Shown here in pieces: positions 17,191-25,773 of a DNA stretch of 64,000 bases. Made by a program: the position numbers and the translations under genes. Below the pieces are notes generated by a model. That model searched no databases, was not told the origin of the DNA, and was given only the letters and a program-made list of their open reading frames with translations. Location of the stretch: positions 62,001-126,000 of the forward strand of contig DAIDEE010000042.1 of NCBI GenBank assembly GCA_027308685.1, written 5' to 3'. The first letter of the stretch is position 1; each line of letters opens with the position of its first letter. Origin of the DNA: Acidocella sp. Its GTDB lineage: Bacteria > Pseudomonadota > Alphaproteobacteria > Acetobacterales > Acetobacteraceae.

Positions 17191-18180
17191 ATGAAAAAGC
17201 TGCCGCTAACTCTAGCGTGTTGGGATTACGACCGAACTCGTGCTTTGGCCGACGGACGGGTTGTGATTGATGGTGTTGATCTCAATTATGTTTCGTTGCC
17301 TGTCGAAGAAACATTCTTTCGTATGTTGCGTTTCCGTGAGTTTGATGCGGCGGAGCTTTCATTGTCCTCGTACGCGGTTTCGCTATTGCGCGAGGACCCG
17401 GCGTTTATAGCCATTCCAGTGTTTCCATCGCGGTTTTTTCGCCATTCCTGCATCTTTATTGCGGCCAAAAGTGGCATTGAAACGGCGGCTGATCTGATCG
17501 GTAAACGTGTGGGTGTTCCCGAATATCAAATGACAGCGCCTGTGTGGATTCGAGGAATTCTACAAGATGAATATGGCATCGACCCGGCTTGCATAACCCA
17601 CCACACGGGCGGCGAAGAAGAACCTGGGCGGATAGAAAAGCTGAAGCTGGAACTGCCCGAAAAATTTAAGCTCAGCTCACTCGGCCCCACCCAGACGCTC
17701 TCACAAATGATTGTTGATGGCGAAATCGATGCATTATTCACTGCCCGTGCGCCCAGTACGTTTTACACTCATCCCGATAAGGTAAAGCGCTTATTTCCTA
17801 ACACTGAAACTGAGAGGGCCTATTTCAAAAAGACCAATATATTTCCCATTATGCATGTCATCGTTCTACGGCGTGACGTGTATCAGGCTAATAAATGGGT
17901 AGCTCAATCACTTTACAAAGCATTTGAAGAAGCCAAAAAAATCACTTACGATGATTTGCGTATTACTGCTGCCCTAAAAACCTCACTGCCCTGGCAGATA
18001 TCGGCTGTTGAAGACGTTGTCGGTTTGATGGGTCAAGATTGGTGGTCGTATGGCTTCGCCAATAATCGCCATGTGCTCGATGTTTTCCTACGCTATCACC
18101 ACGAACAAGGCCTCTCGCCGCGCCGGCTGCATCCAGAAGAATTGTTCGCGCCGGAAACCTTGGAGGCCTTCAAAATTTGA
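17191..18180 (+). CDS. 4,5-dihydroxyphthalate decarboxylase-like protein C
   Basis: 329 residues from ATG 17191, with AGGGAA 6 bp upstream. The longer GTG frame starting at 17128 only adds a non-family leader. Third family member of the cluster: LTLACWDYDRTRAL start, FDAAELSLSSYAVSL near 55-70, FPSRFFRHSCIFI near 88-100, DLIGKRVGVPEYQMTAPVWIRG near 110-132 and SYGFANNRHVLD near 288. No signal peptide. It differs from A and B in the central motif (MTAPVWIRG against VTTGVW), so it probably acts on another substrate. It closes the reactivase/bicupin operon before an internal promoter. Confidence 0.7.
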   Translation: MKKLPLTLACWDYDRTRALADGRVVIDGVDLNYVSLPVEETFFRMLRFREFDAAELSLSSYAVSLLREDPAFIAIPVFPSRFFRHSCIFIAAKSGIETAADLIGKRVGVPEYQMTAPVWIRGILQDEYGIDPACITHHTGGEEEPGRIEKLKLELPEKFKLSSLGPTQTLSQMIVDGEIDALFTARAPSTFYTHPDKVKRLFPNTETERAYFKKTNIFPIMHVIVLRRDVYQANKWVAQSLYKAFEEAKKITYDDLRITAALKTSLPWQISAVEDVVGLMGQDWWSYGFANNRHVLDVFLRYHHEQGLSPRRLHPEELFAPETLEAFKI

Positions 18181-18283
18181 GGTTTGCCCCCATCATAGTT
18201 GCGGGTAATGTTATTGTCGCCCGCCTGTGGTGAAAGGCAAAAATTTCTAAAGCGCAGAGTCGTGCGATACAGGAAGGGCTTGA

Positions 18284-18312
18284 TTGACCGCAACGCGACA
18301 GCCATGTATTAT
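18284..18312 (+). promoter_or_regulatory. sigma70 promoter of the Rieske oxygenase genes
   Basis: TTGACC at 18284-18289 and TATTAT at 18307-18312 with a 17-bp spacer, in the 209-bp gap after decarboxylase-like C. It would give the ferredoxin-reductase-oxygenase genes their own promoter inside the larger operon. Confidence 0.6.
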
Positions 18313-18319
18313 AACATTT

Positions 18320-18334
18320 GTCCGGAGAGCGAAC
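18320..18334. promoter_or_regulatory. IclR-type operator, site 3
   Basis: GTCCGGAGAGCGAAC: arms GTCCG and CGAAC around five bases, within a wider TTTGT...ACAAA symmetry. It lies 7 bp after the -10 box of the Rieske promoter, the same layout as sites 1 and 4. One arm has a mismatch to GTTCG. Confidence 0.45.
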
Positions 18335-18389
18335 AAAAAAATTCCCCGGCTTGGTTATCACATTGTTACTAATGAGGAAGTGGCACTTT

Positions 18390-18731
18390 ATGAGCGAGGC
18401 AGCAAATTTTATCAAGCTTTGCGCGGTAGGCGATGTCAGCCAGGACCTGCCGTTTAGAGCACAGCTTGAGGGAACCGACCTCGCGGTCTTCCAGATTGAT
18501 GATGCGTATTACGTGACACAGGACCTTTGCACCCATGGGCCTGGCTCGTTGTGCGAGGGTTATGTGGACGGCGATGAAATCGAATGTCCGTTCCATCAAG
18601 GTAAGTTCAACATCATCACAGGCAAACCCACGGCGGCCCCTTGCACAGAGGCGTTAAAAATATGGAACGTGATGGTCAAGGATAATAAAATCATGATCGA
18701 CCCTGCTTCAGGTCATGTCGCTACACCATGA
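18390..18731 (+). CDS. Rieske [2Fe-2S] ferredoxin
   Basis: 113 residues from ATG 18390, which has GAGGAAG 9 bp upstream; an in-frame ATG at 18318 would add an unconserved leader. The Rieske cluster ligands are C47-T-H49 and C66-P-F-H69. The length fits the soluble ferredoxins of naphthalene/biphenyl-type three-component dioxygenases. It carries electrons from the adjacent reductase to the oxygenase. Its stop overlaps the reductase start (ATGA), indicating coupling. Confidence 0.9.
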   Translation: MSEAANFIKLCAVGDVSQDLPFRAQLEGTDLAVFQIDDAYYVTQDLCTHGPGSLCEGYVDGDEIECPFHQGKFNIITGKPTAAPCTEALKIWNVMVKDNKIMIDPASGHVATP

Positions 18732-20032
18732 GTCAGCCTGTCTCCACTTTGCCGTTATGTGAGGCCCGTGTAGCGGCACTAGTTGCTGGCGTAGTTGTGA
18801 TTGGAGCTGGGCAGGCGGGCGGGCGGGCGGTTGAAACGTTACGCGCGCAGGGTTTTTCTGGCGCCATCACCCTTATTGGTGATGAGCCAGACCCTCCCTA
18901 TGAGCGTCCCTCCTTATCCAAGGAAATGCTGCATGTTACCGACCAGGAAACCATCGCTTGGGTACAGAAGCCGGAGTTTTATGCAGCCAATAAAATTGAT
19001 TTCCGGCCAGGCACGCGCGTGGCAGCCATCAATCGTGGTCAGCACAGCGTCACGCTCGAGGGCGGCGATGAGATCAAGTACGGTGCGCTTATCATCGCGA
19101 CCGGGGCCCGGGTTCGGCATCTTAATCTGCCGGGGGCGAGCCTGCAGAACAGTCACTACATTCGCACCCTGGCTGACAGCCGGGCGTTGCGCCAGCGTCT
19201 GGTCGCAGGTAGCCGCGTGGTGGTGATTGGAGCGGGCTTCATAGGCCTTGAAGCTGCTGCGGCGGCGGTGACGCGTGGATGTGCGGTGAGTGTGATCGAG
19301 ATTGGATCGCAGCCGCTCGGCCGGGTCGTGCCTGCCCAGGTTGGCGCCTACTATGAGGCCCTGCACGCATCTCATGGAGTTAAGTTCTATTTTAACACCA
19401 GTCTTGCTCGCTTTCACCAGCGTGATGAAACGGTGATCGTGGAAACGGGTACTGGAGACATGATTCCAGCAGAAACCGTAATTGTGGGCATTGGCGTGAT
19501 CCCCAATGCCGAGCTTGCTGGCAATGCCGGCCTACCAGTTGAGCGTGGCATTATTGTTGATGAATACGGCTGTACGGCGGACAAGTTCATATTTGCAGTT
19601 GGCGATGTGGCTTATCATTTCAACCCGCTTTTTGACCGGCATATTTTATTGGAAAGTTGGCAGAACGCGCAGAACCAGGCGATCACCATCGCCAAAAATC
19701 TGACAAGTTTGGCCGGGGCCGTACCATACGCCGAACTGCCGTGGTTCTGGAGCGATCAGTACGACGTGAATTTACAGATGTTCGGTCTCGCTGAGCCAGA
19801 AGCTGATTGCATTATTCGCGGTAACCCGAAAACGAAATCTTGGATCCTGTTCCAACTTAAAAGTAACCGCATGATCTGCGCCATCGGTATGAACGCGGCC
19901 CGTGACCTTCGTCCGGCGCGAGATCTGATCACGATGGGTGCAGTCCTAAAGTCTGAGGAACTAGCTGATATCAGCGTACCGATGGCCGAAATACTGCGTC
20001 GTGAAAAGCGCGAACGTGCGTTGGTTGGTTAA
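18728..20032 (+). CDS. FAD-dependent ferredoxin reductase
   Basis: 434 residues; NAD(P)H:ferredoxin reductase of the BphA4/rubredoxin-reductase type. FAD motif VVIGAGQAGGRA near 22-33, PPYERPSLSKEML near 57-69, a second dinucleotide motif VVVIGAGFIGLEAAA near 159-173, and the FAD C-terminal motif FAVGDVA near 296-302. The C-terminus has the reductase domain with PWFWSDQYD. It starts inside the ferredoxin stop codon. It supplies electrons to the Rieske oxygenase that follows 41 bp downstream. Confidence 0.9.
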   Translation: MSQPVSTLPLCEARVAALVAGVVVIGAGQAGGRAVETLRAQGFSGAITLIGDEPDPPYERPSLSKEMLHVTDQETIAWVQKPEFYAANKIDFRPGTRVAAINRGQHSVTLEGGDEIKYGALIIATGARVRHLNLPGASLQNSHYIRTLADSRALRQRLVAGSRVVVIGAGFIGLEAAAAAVTRGCAVSVIEIGSQPLGRVVPAQVGAYYEALHASHGVKFYFNTSLARFHQRDETVIVETGTGDMIPAETVIVGIGVIPNAELAGNAGLPVERGIIVDEYGCTADKFIFAVGDVAYHFNPLFDRHILLESWQNAQNQAITIAKNLTSLAGAVPYAELPWFWSDQYDVNLQMFGLAEPEADCIIRGNPKTKSWILFQLKSNRMICAIGMNAARDLRPARDLITMGAVLKSEELADISVPMAEILRREKRERALVG

Positions 20033-20073
20033 AATAATAATTGTCATCATCTAACCATCGATAAGGTGAAATC

Positions 20074-21360
20074 ATGTTAAGGGCTGAACAAAACGAACTC
20101 GTGACACGAACTGGTCCCGGAACGCCGATGGGTGAGATGTTCCGTCGTTACTGGTTACCGGCGTTGCTTGCAGAGGAATTGCCGGAAAACGACTGCCCAC
20201 CAGTACGGGTAAAGCTGTTGTCTGAACGCTTGCTGGCAGTACGCGATACCGAGGGTAAATATGGTTTGATTGATGAATTTTGCGCGCACCGTGGTGTCTC
20301 GCTGTGGTTTGGCCGCAATGAGGAATGTGGGATTCGTTGCCCTTACCACGGCTGGAAATACGGGGTGAACGGTGAGTGTCTTGATGTACCTTCTGAGCCT
20401 GAGGAAAGTGGTTACCGGCAGAAAATCAAACTAAAGGCTTATCCGTTGGTTGAGCGAGGTGGCATTTTGTGGACCTACATGGGCCCACCTGAATTACAGC
20501 CTGCACCGCCAGAGTGGGAGTTTATCATGGTGCCGCTCGAGCAGACTTTCTCGTCAAAACGGCTGCAGGAAAACAATTGGTTGCAGGCTATGGAAGGCGG
20601 TATCGATAGCGCGCATGTCTCGTTTTTGCATCGCGGCAACCTGAATTCAGACCCGCTGTTCAAGGGCGCGCGTGGTAATCAGTACAACCTGAATGACTCG
20701 CAACCATTTTTTGAAGTGGTTGATGCGCCGGCTGGTCTGTATATCGGTGCGCGCCGCCGCGCGGAAAACCAAACCTATTATTGGCGCATCACGCCATGGG
20801 TTATGCCCTGCTTTACTATGGTGCCACCGCGCGGCGACCATCCAATTCATGGTCATTTCTGGGTTCCGATTGACGATGAGAATTGCTGGGCCTGGAGTTT
20901 TGATTACCACCCGACACGTAAACTTTCAGAAACTGAAGTGGCAGCCATGAAGGATGGAAAGGGGATCCACGTGAAATACGTGCCAGGTACCTACCGGCCG
21001 CTGGCCAATAAGGACAACGACTATTTGATGAACCGTGCCGCTCAAAAGGCCGGCACAACTTATAGTGGTGTTGAGGGTATCGGTATGCAGGACGCCTCAT
21101 TGCAGGAGAGTATGGGCCCGATTGTTGACCGTACCAAGGAAAACCTCACGACCACCGACAATGGTATAATCATGGCGCGCTTAAAGTTGATTCGTGCGGC
21201 GCGTGCTCTGGCCGACAAAGGCACTCTGCCGCCCGGCCGTTTGCCCGAGGAACAACAAATCCGCTCAGCAGCCGTGGTGCTTGAAGCCGAGAAAAACTTC
21301 CTCGATGGCGGTGCCACTTGGTTGCAGGTAAAAGCTGGTAAACCATTTGCCTCTGTTTGA
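20074..21360 (+). CDS. Rieske oxygenase alpha subunit, phthalate 4,5-dioxygenase-like
   Basis: 428 residues. Rieske ligands C70-x-H72 and C89-x2-H92, and a mononuclear iron site with D178, H181 and H186 in GGIDSAHVSFLH. The start (NELVTRTGPGTPMGEMFRRYWLPALL) and the C-terminal layout are those of the phthalate 4,5-dioxygenase (Pht3/OphA2)-like homotrimeric oxygenases, which have no beta subunit. Here the partners are a Rieske ferredoxin and a BphA4-type reductase, not the fused phthalate dioxygenase reductase. The likely reaction is ring hydroxylation or O-demethylation of an aromatic carboxylate. The substrate is not readable from sequence. Confidence 0.85.
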   Translation: MLRAEQNELVTRTGPGTPMGEMFRRYWLPALLAEELPENDCPPVRVKLLSERLLAVRDTEGKYGLIDEFCAHRGVSLWFGRNEECGIRCPYHGWKYGVNGECLDVPSEPEESGYRQKIKLKAYPLVERGGILWTYMGPPELQPAPPEWEFIMVPLEQTFSSKRLQENNWLQAMEGGIDSAHVSFLHRGNLNSDPLFKGARGNQYNLNDSQPFFEVVDAPAGLYIGARRRAENQTYYWRITPWVMPCFTMVPPRGDHPIHGHFWVPIDDENCWAWSFDYHPTRKLSETEVAAMKDGKGIHVKYVPGTYRPLANKDNDYLMNRAAQKAGTTYSGVEGIGMQDASLQESMGPIVDRTKENLTTTDNGIIMARLKLIRAARALADKGTLPPGRLPEEQQIRSAAVVLEAEKNFLDGGATWLQVKAGKPFASV

Positions 21361-21380
21361 TTTCTGATTGATGTGATCTC

Positions 21381-21842
21381 ATGAAAAATAAAACTAGCAC
21401 CGTACATATAAGTGCCGCAGCCGAACAGGCCAGGTTCCGCGTACAATCTCCAAATTCATCACCAAGGGAAATTTTGGTGGTCCCGCTCGGTGAACAATCA
21501 AACCACGTACTGGAAGAAGTGGCCGCACAAACGTACCGTAATGCTAAATTCGTACCTTACACGACATCAGGTGAGCCTTGGCGCAGTATCATCATGGATT
21601 GCCAACTCGATTTGGTGGTGATGGTCGGGCATGTCGGCGAGCATCTTGCACAGGTCATCTCTATAGGTGAAACCTGTATGTCTCGACAGGTTAAAATATC
21701 TGGTGTTCTCATCCACAAAAATGCCAATCAGGTTGCCGCTTTATCCAGCGCCCTACGCAGCGTTCGGCCCTGGACCCAAACGCTCGCAGTGGTCTCGCAA
21801 GCAGATTACCTGCCAGGTTTGTTGCACGCTCTTGGAGCATGA
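21381..21842 (+). CDS. unknown protein of the Rieske/ChrA operon
   Basis: 153 residues, no recognised family. It looks like a small alternating alpha/beta domain: strands ILVVPLGE near 32-39, DLVVMVGHVGEH near 75-86, ISGVLIHKN and TLAVVSQADYLPGLLHALG at the end. It has no signal peptide or membrane segment. It begins 20 bp after the oxygenase and overlaps the first chrA gene by 4 bp (ATGA), so it belongs to the operon. There is no strong ribosome-binding site, so it may be translated by coupling. Confidence 0.6.
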   Translation: MKNKTSTVHISAAAEQARFRVQSPNSSPREILVVPLGEQSNHVLEEVAAQTYRNAKFVPYTTSGEPWRSIIMDCQLDLVVMVGHVGEHLAQVISIGETCMSRQVKISGVLIHKNANQVAALSSALRSVRPWTQTLAVVSQADYLPGLLHALGA

Positions 21843-22420
21843 GCGACATAAAGACTGCAGCGGCGAGCACGGTTCCAGAGGAGCCTCTCGTTCGGCCTCG
21901 TCTCAGCGCAATATTTGGTTGCTTTTTCCTTATTGGGTCGCAAAGCTTCGGCGGGGGCACCACCGCATGGTTGCGCCGCGAAGTTGTTATCAAACGCGGT
22001 TGGCTGACCGACAAACAATTCCTGGCATCGCTGGCCATTTGTCAGATCACCCCCGGCCCAAATCCATTGAATATGTCAGTTTTTTTAGGCAGCGTGCTGG
22101 GCGGCACCTTGGGAGCATTGGCAGGCTTTGCCGGCATGATGGCGTTTCCCACGCTCCTATGCCTCGCTCTGGGCGCTTTGTATTTCACCTATAATCAAGT
22201 TCCAGGACTTGAAATTCTGCTGGGGGGGGTAGGCGCCGTTGCTATTGGCATGAATCTCGCCAACGCGATCCGCCTCACTCGTAAAAATATTCATAAGTTC
22301 CGACAATTAGCCGTCATCGTCCTGGTGTCAGTTGCTGTGGGCATTTGTCATTTTCCGTTGTTGTACGTGCTGGTTGTTTCGGTCCCCCTTAATCTATTGG
22401 TCGAAATCTGTCAGCCATGA
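21839..22420 (+). CDS. ChrA-family transporter, N-terminal half protein
   Basis: 193 residues, about five to six membrane helices, PF02417-type chromate-ion-transporter half. Signatures: FFLIGSQSFGGGTTAWLRRE near 24-43, GWLTDKQFLASLAICQITPGPNPLNMSVFLG near 48-78. It overlaps its neighbours at both ends by 4 bp. Short ChrA proteins work as pairs with opposite membrane topology. In this catabolic operon, anion movement linked to the aromatic acid seems likelier than chromate resistance; that is inference. Confidence 0.8.
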   Translation: MSDIKTAAASTVPEEPLVRPRLSAIFGCFFLIGSQSFGGGTTAWLRREVVIKRGWLTDKQFLASLAICQITPGPNPLNMSVFLGSVLGGTLGALAGFAGMMAFPTLLCLALGALYFTYNQVPGLEILLGGVGAVAIGMNLANAIRLTRKNIHKFRQLAVIVLVSVAVGICHFPLLYVLVVSVPLNLLVEICQP

Positions 22421-22944
22421 TCCTTCAGCTCACAGCGCTGATCAAGGTTTTTGGTGGCCTATCATTACTGGCTATCGGGGGCGGCAACGCCCTGATTCCA
22501 GACATGCAGCGGGTGGTGGTGGACCAATACCACTGGCTTACCGCCCGCGAATTTCTCGACCTGTTCGCCATCACGCGGGCCACACCCGGGCCAGGCAGCA
22601 CAATCGTCCTTTTGATTGGCCAAAAAGTAGCAGGCTTACCAGGTGCGTTCATCGGGGCACTCGCCATGTTCGTACCGTCCTCGCTACTTGTATTCATTCT
22701 ATCTTGTCTCTGGCATCGTACCCGGCACTCTAAGTCTATCAAGGTCATTGAAAATACCCTTGGGCCGATCGCAATCGGTTTGATTTTTGCAAGTGCGATG
22801 GTGCTGATTGAGGCCACCGAGCACCATTTTCTAGCTTGGGCCATCACGCTGTTCGCCACGGTGGTCCTCGCAATCACCGAGATGAATCCAATGATTATTC
22901 TGGCCGCGGGCGCAGGTATCTCTTTAGCGATATCGCTTCTCTAG
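22417..22944 (+). CDS. ChrA-family transporter, second half protein
   Basis: 175 residues, partner of the preceding half. Signatures: FGGLSLLAIGGGNALIPDM near 11-29 and FLDLFAITRATPGPGSTIVLLIG near 45-67, matching the conserved FGGG and TPGP motifs of ChrA. About five helices. It is the last gene of the Rieske operon; the following 249 bp hold the promoter and operator of the next operon and no gene. Confidence 0.8.
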   Translation: MILQLTALIKVFGGLSLLAIGGGNALIPDMQRVVVDQYHWLTAREFLDLFAITRATPGPGSTIVLLIGQKVAGLPGAFIGALAMFVPSSLLVFILSCLWHRTRHSKSIKVIENTLGPIAIGLIFASAMVLIEATEHHFLAWAITLFATVVLAITEMNPMIILAAGAGISLAISLL

Positions 22945-23117
22945 GCGGTTTTGCACGCGGTTGCACATTTACATCGCCCACGACGTTGGAAAAAGAATTT
23001 ATGTTGCATTGCAAAACTTCATTATGCTGGTCATTGCCAGGACCTGTTTGCAATTCGTGGCATTTCTACAACACTTAAAACCAACTTGATGGTGGTCAAA
23101 ATTCTGTCACGAAAGCG

Positions 23118-23146
23118 TTGACAGATCGCCTCACACGTTCTAATTT
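23118..23146 (+). promoter_or_regulatory. sigma70 promoter of the tctC-porin operon
   Basis: TTGACA at 23118-23123 and TAATTT at 23141-23146 with a 17-bp spacer, 48 bp before the tctC start. Both hexamers equal those of the ligJ promoter. Confidence 0.7.
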
Positions 23147-23159
23147 TTATGGAACAAAA

Positions 23160-23174
23160 GTTCGCTTAACGAAC
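23160..23174. promoter_or_regulatory. IclR-type operator, site 4
   Basis: GTTCGCTTAACGAAC: perfect arms GTTCG/CGAAC around CTTAA, 13 bp after the -10 box. Same spacing and position as site 1, over the expected transcription start. Confidence 0.65.
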
Positions 23175-23193
23175 GTCTTGGGAAGGATATTTA

Positions 23194-24162
23194 ATGTCTA
23201 ATAGTGTTATGAAGCGCCGTTCCCTATTTCCGATGGTAGCTGCGTTTGGCGCGGCGGCAACCATGGGCATCCGTTCAGCCCAGGCGGCTAGTTATCCTAG
23301 CCAGACGATCAACTTCATAATCCCCTATGGTCCAGGCGGTGGGTTCGACGCTTACGGTCGTAAATTTTCAGAGTTGATGGCGGGTTTCTACGGCAATAAG
23401 ATAAATATTGAGCCGATAAACATGCCGGGTGCCGCAGGCCGTGAGGCGATATTCAATTTAAGCCATGACGCTCCCGACGGCTACAACATCAGTTTGGCAA
23501 ACGTACCGGGACTTTTCTTGCAAAAGTCTGGCGGTGGTCTCGATTTGATGAAAATGAGCTGGATCGCCAATTTGGGCCGCGACTCCTACGGTGTTGCTGT
23601 AAGCGCCAAGGGTAACATTAAAGACCTTGCTGGCCTGCAGGCGCTATCAGCACAACGGTCTGTTGGCTTTTCATCAACTGGTGCCGGCTCCACGGATTAC
23701 TTCGCAACGAAAGTCCTTGCTGCATCCCTGGGCCTCAAAATCAACATTGTTTCGGGCTACAAGGGTTCCATGAGCTCTGCGGTTGCTGTGGCGCGCGGCG
23801 ATGTCGATGTTGTCGTTCATTCTCTAACGACGTTGGAAAAATTACAAAAATCAGGTTTGGTTCGGATTATATTTGTCTTCCAGGAAAAATCACCGCTGCC
23901 GGGTGTTGAAGATGCAACGAGCATCAATAAGCCGGATTTAGGAAAGATATTTCAGTGGCGGCCTGTTGTAGCCCCTCCCGGTCTTCCGCCGGCGATATTG
24001 ACCAATCTATCAACGGCCTTGGTTTCGGTTGCTAAATCCCCAGATGCTTCGGCCTGGGCTAAAAAAATTCATACAACCCTTCATCCGCTGGCCCACGATG
24101 AAACTCTCGATATGATTAAGACCCAAAAAGCTCTGGTTGATAAATGGCGCACCGTTATCTGA
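23194..24162 (+). CDS. tctC: TctC-type solute receptor 1
   Basis: 322 residues. Signal sequence with KRRS, then a hydrophobic stretch ending AQAAS near 31. The mature part is a Bug/TctC periplasmic receptor: PSQTINFIIPYGPGGGFDAYGR near 33-54, NMPGAAGREAIFN, PDGYNISLANVPG, and a SFSSTGAGSTDY-like phosphate/carboxylate loop near 160. It binds a carboxylic acid and delivers it to TctA/TctB. It heads the porin-cupin-tctB-molybdenum hydroxylase operon. A second receptor (30330) in the same operon is clearly related. Confidence 0.88.
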   Translation: MSNSVMKRRSLFPMVAAFGAAATMGIRSAQAASYPSQTINFIIPYGPGGGFDAYGRKFSELMAGFYGNKINIEPINMPGAAGREAIFNLSHDAPDGYNISLANVPGLFLQKSGGGLDLMKMSWIANLGRDSYGVAVSAKGNIKDLAGLQALSAQRSVGFSSTGAGSTDYFATKVLAASLGLKINIVSGYKGSMSSAVAVARGDVDVVVHSLTTLEKLQKSGLVRIIFVFQEKSPLPGVEDATSINKPDLGKIFQWRPVVAPPGLPPAILTNLSTALVSVAKSPDASAWAKKIHTTLHPLAHDETLDMIKTQKALVDKWRTVI

Positions 24163-24226
24163 TCGTCATCATTTTACGTTCCGAACTCGTTAATAATTAA
24201 AATGAAACTTAAGGAGGCTTTTCTAA

Positions 24227-25669
24227 ATGTCTAAAAACAAATCTTTTAGTCGCGTCTCGCTAATCGCCCTCGCGGCGGTGACTATGTTAACGGTGCGGCC
24301 AAGCTTTGCTCATGCTACCGCTACCACCGCTCAGCTGCAAGCTGAGATCAATGAATTACAAGCGCAGATCAACGCGTTGAGCAATCAGCAAAGTGCGGTC
24401 ACGGCACAGGTTTCTGATAACGCAATCGCGGTGAAGAAGCTGGGTTCATCTAAGCCAAAGGTTGGTAATTGGGGTGCGGTTTCCAAAGGTAACGTGTTGC
24501 CGGATTTTGTGTCAGACGATGGGAAAAGTTCGTTTAAAATCATCGGCCGATTACAGGGCGACCTAACGATGCGGCAGGTTCCTGGCGCATCGCCAAAAAA
24601 TGGTCCTGCTGCGTCTCTGAATGGCAAAGGTACGTCACTTAATGAGAGCTTTCGCCGGGTACGCTTGGGCATTGAAGGTCAATATGATAAATACTGGATC
24701 TATAAACTTCAATATGACTTCCTTGGCACGGCTCCGGCTGATGGTATTACCGATGCATATTTCGGCTATCATAGAAAATATGGCAAGGTTGGCAATGAAT
24801 TCCTGGTTGGCAATCAGTTCGTAGCCTTTGGTCAGCATACCCCGTCGAACTACAGTACGTTCATGGAAAATAGTCTTGATACAAGTGCGTTTCGTCCGGG
24901 TCGCCAACTCGGTGTTTCCGGTCGTGAATTTTCCAAGTACTGGAATGTTTGGTATAGCTTAACCGATGGTCGTAATGCAGCAGGTTCTGGGTCTGGTACC
25001 TTGGCCTTGTCGGGTCAAATTGGCGTTAATTTAATTAACACCGGCAATGTTGTCGTTCATCTTGGAAATTCATTTCTGTATAATCGTTTTGGTGGCGGTG
25101 CCAGCCCGGGTACATCCTTCAAGACCGTGCCTGAAGCACATTTCTATGGCGCAGATTTGATTTCGACGCCACCTCTTTCAGATGTACGAAGCAACTTTGT
25201 TTATTCGCCATCACTTGTTGTCAAATATGGTCCAGCCTCTTTCCGCGCCAATTATTATATGGAAAATTCAATGGACCACTCTAACACGGGCATGGCTTTG
25301 GCTGTTGAGCAGGCACAAGCCAAATTCTCTGGCTGGGCTGTCCAAGGCGATTATATCCTGACAGGCGAAACCCGGCCTTTCAGCGATAAAAACGGTGCCT
25401 TCGTTGGTATCAAGCCTTTGCATCCAGTCACTGATGGCGGCTGGGGCGCGTTCCAGGTTGCGGCCCGTGTTGACTCGGCCAATCTGAACGATGTTCATCA
25501 TGGTGTACGGGGCGGGCGCGAAACCAACGTTACAATCGCGCTTAACTGGTTCCCGACATCGTACACCCGTGTCGATCTTGACTACATTAAGGTTCTAAAA
25601 ATTGTCGGTGGTGCATACGACGGATACGATCCAAGCATCGTCGCAGCGCGCATGCAGTTCGTTTTCTAA
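24227..25669 (+). CDS. outer-membrane porin (OprP/OprO-like)
   Basis: 480 residues. Signal peptide of about 28 residues ending SFAHA. A short coiled coil follows (TAQLQAEINELQAQINAL, about 33-50), then a beta-barrel rich in alternating Tyr/Phe/Gly that begins SFKIIGRLQGD and ends ARMQFVF with a C-terminal aromatic, typical of trimeric phosphate-selective-type porins. AAGGAGG is a strong ribosome-binding site. It probably lets the aromatic acid pass the outer membrane before capture by TctC. Confidence 0.85.
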   Translation: MSKNKSFSRVSLIALAAVTMLTVRPSFAHATATTAQLQAEINELQAQINALSNQQSAVTAQVSDNAIAVKKLGSSKPKVGNWGAVSKGNVLPDFVSDDGKSSFKIIGRLQGDLTMRQVPGASPKNGPAASLNGKGTSLNESFRRVRLGIEGQYDKYWIYKLQYDFLGTAPADGITDAYFGYHRKYGKVGNEFLVGNQFVAFGQHTPSNYSTFMENSLDTSAFRPGRQLGVSGREFSKYWNVWYSLTDGRNAAGSGSGTLALSGQIGVNLINTGNVVVHLGNSFLYNRFGGGASPGTSFKTVPEAHFYGADLISTPPLSDVRSNFVYSPSLVVKYGPASFRANYYMENSMDHSNTGMALAVEQAQAKFSGWAVQGDYILTGETRPFSDKNGAFVGIKPLHPVTDGGWGAFQVAARVDSANLNDVHHGVRGGRETNVTIALNWFPTSYTRVDLDYIKVLKIVGGAYDGYDPSIVAARMQFVF

Positions 25670-25687
25670 GCACTTATCGGTTTCTAC

Positions 25688-25727
25688 CCAACTGGCGGGT
25701 CGAGTTGCGGCTTGCCAGTTGGTTTGT
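25688..25727 (+). terminator. hairpin after the porin gene
   Basis: A 9-bp perfect inverted repeat, CCAACTGGC at 25688-25696 and GCCAGTTGG at 25714-25722, with a 17-nt loop, followed by TTTGTATC. It may be a partial terminator or processing stem limiting expression of the downstream genes; the T-run is short. Confidence 0.4.
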
Positions 25728-25773
25728 ATCTAATTTCGCATAAAACTAAATTTCATTTTGGGAGTGTATGTAA

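Noticed and set aside
21839-22944. Chromate-resistance determinant
   Set aside because: The ChrA halves are embedded by 4-bp overlaps in a catabolic operon without chrB or other resistance genes, so a resistance role is not supported.
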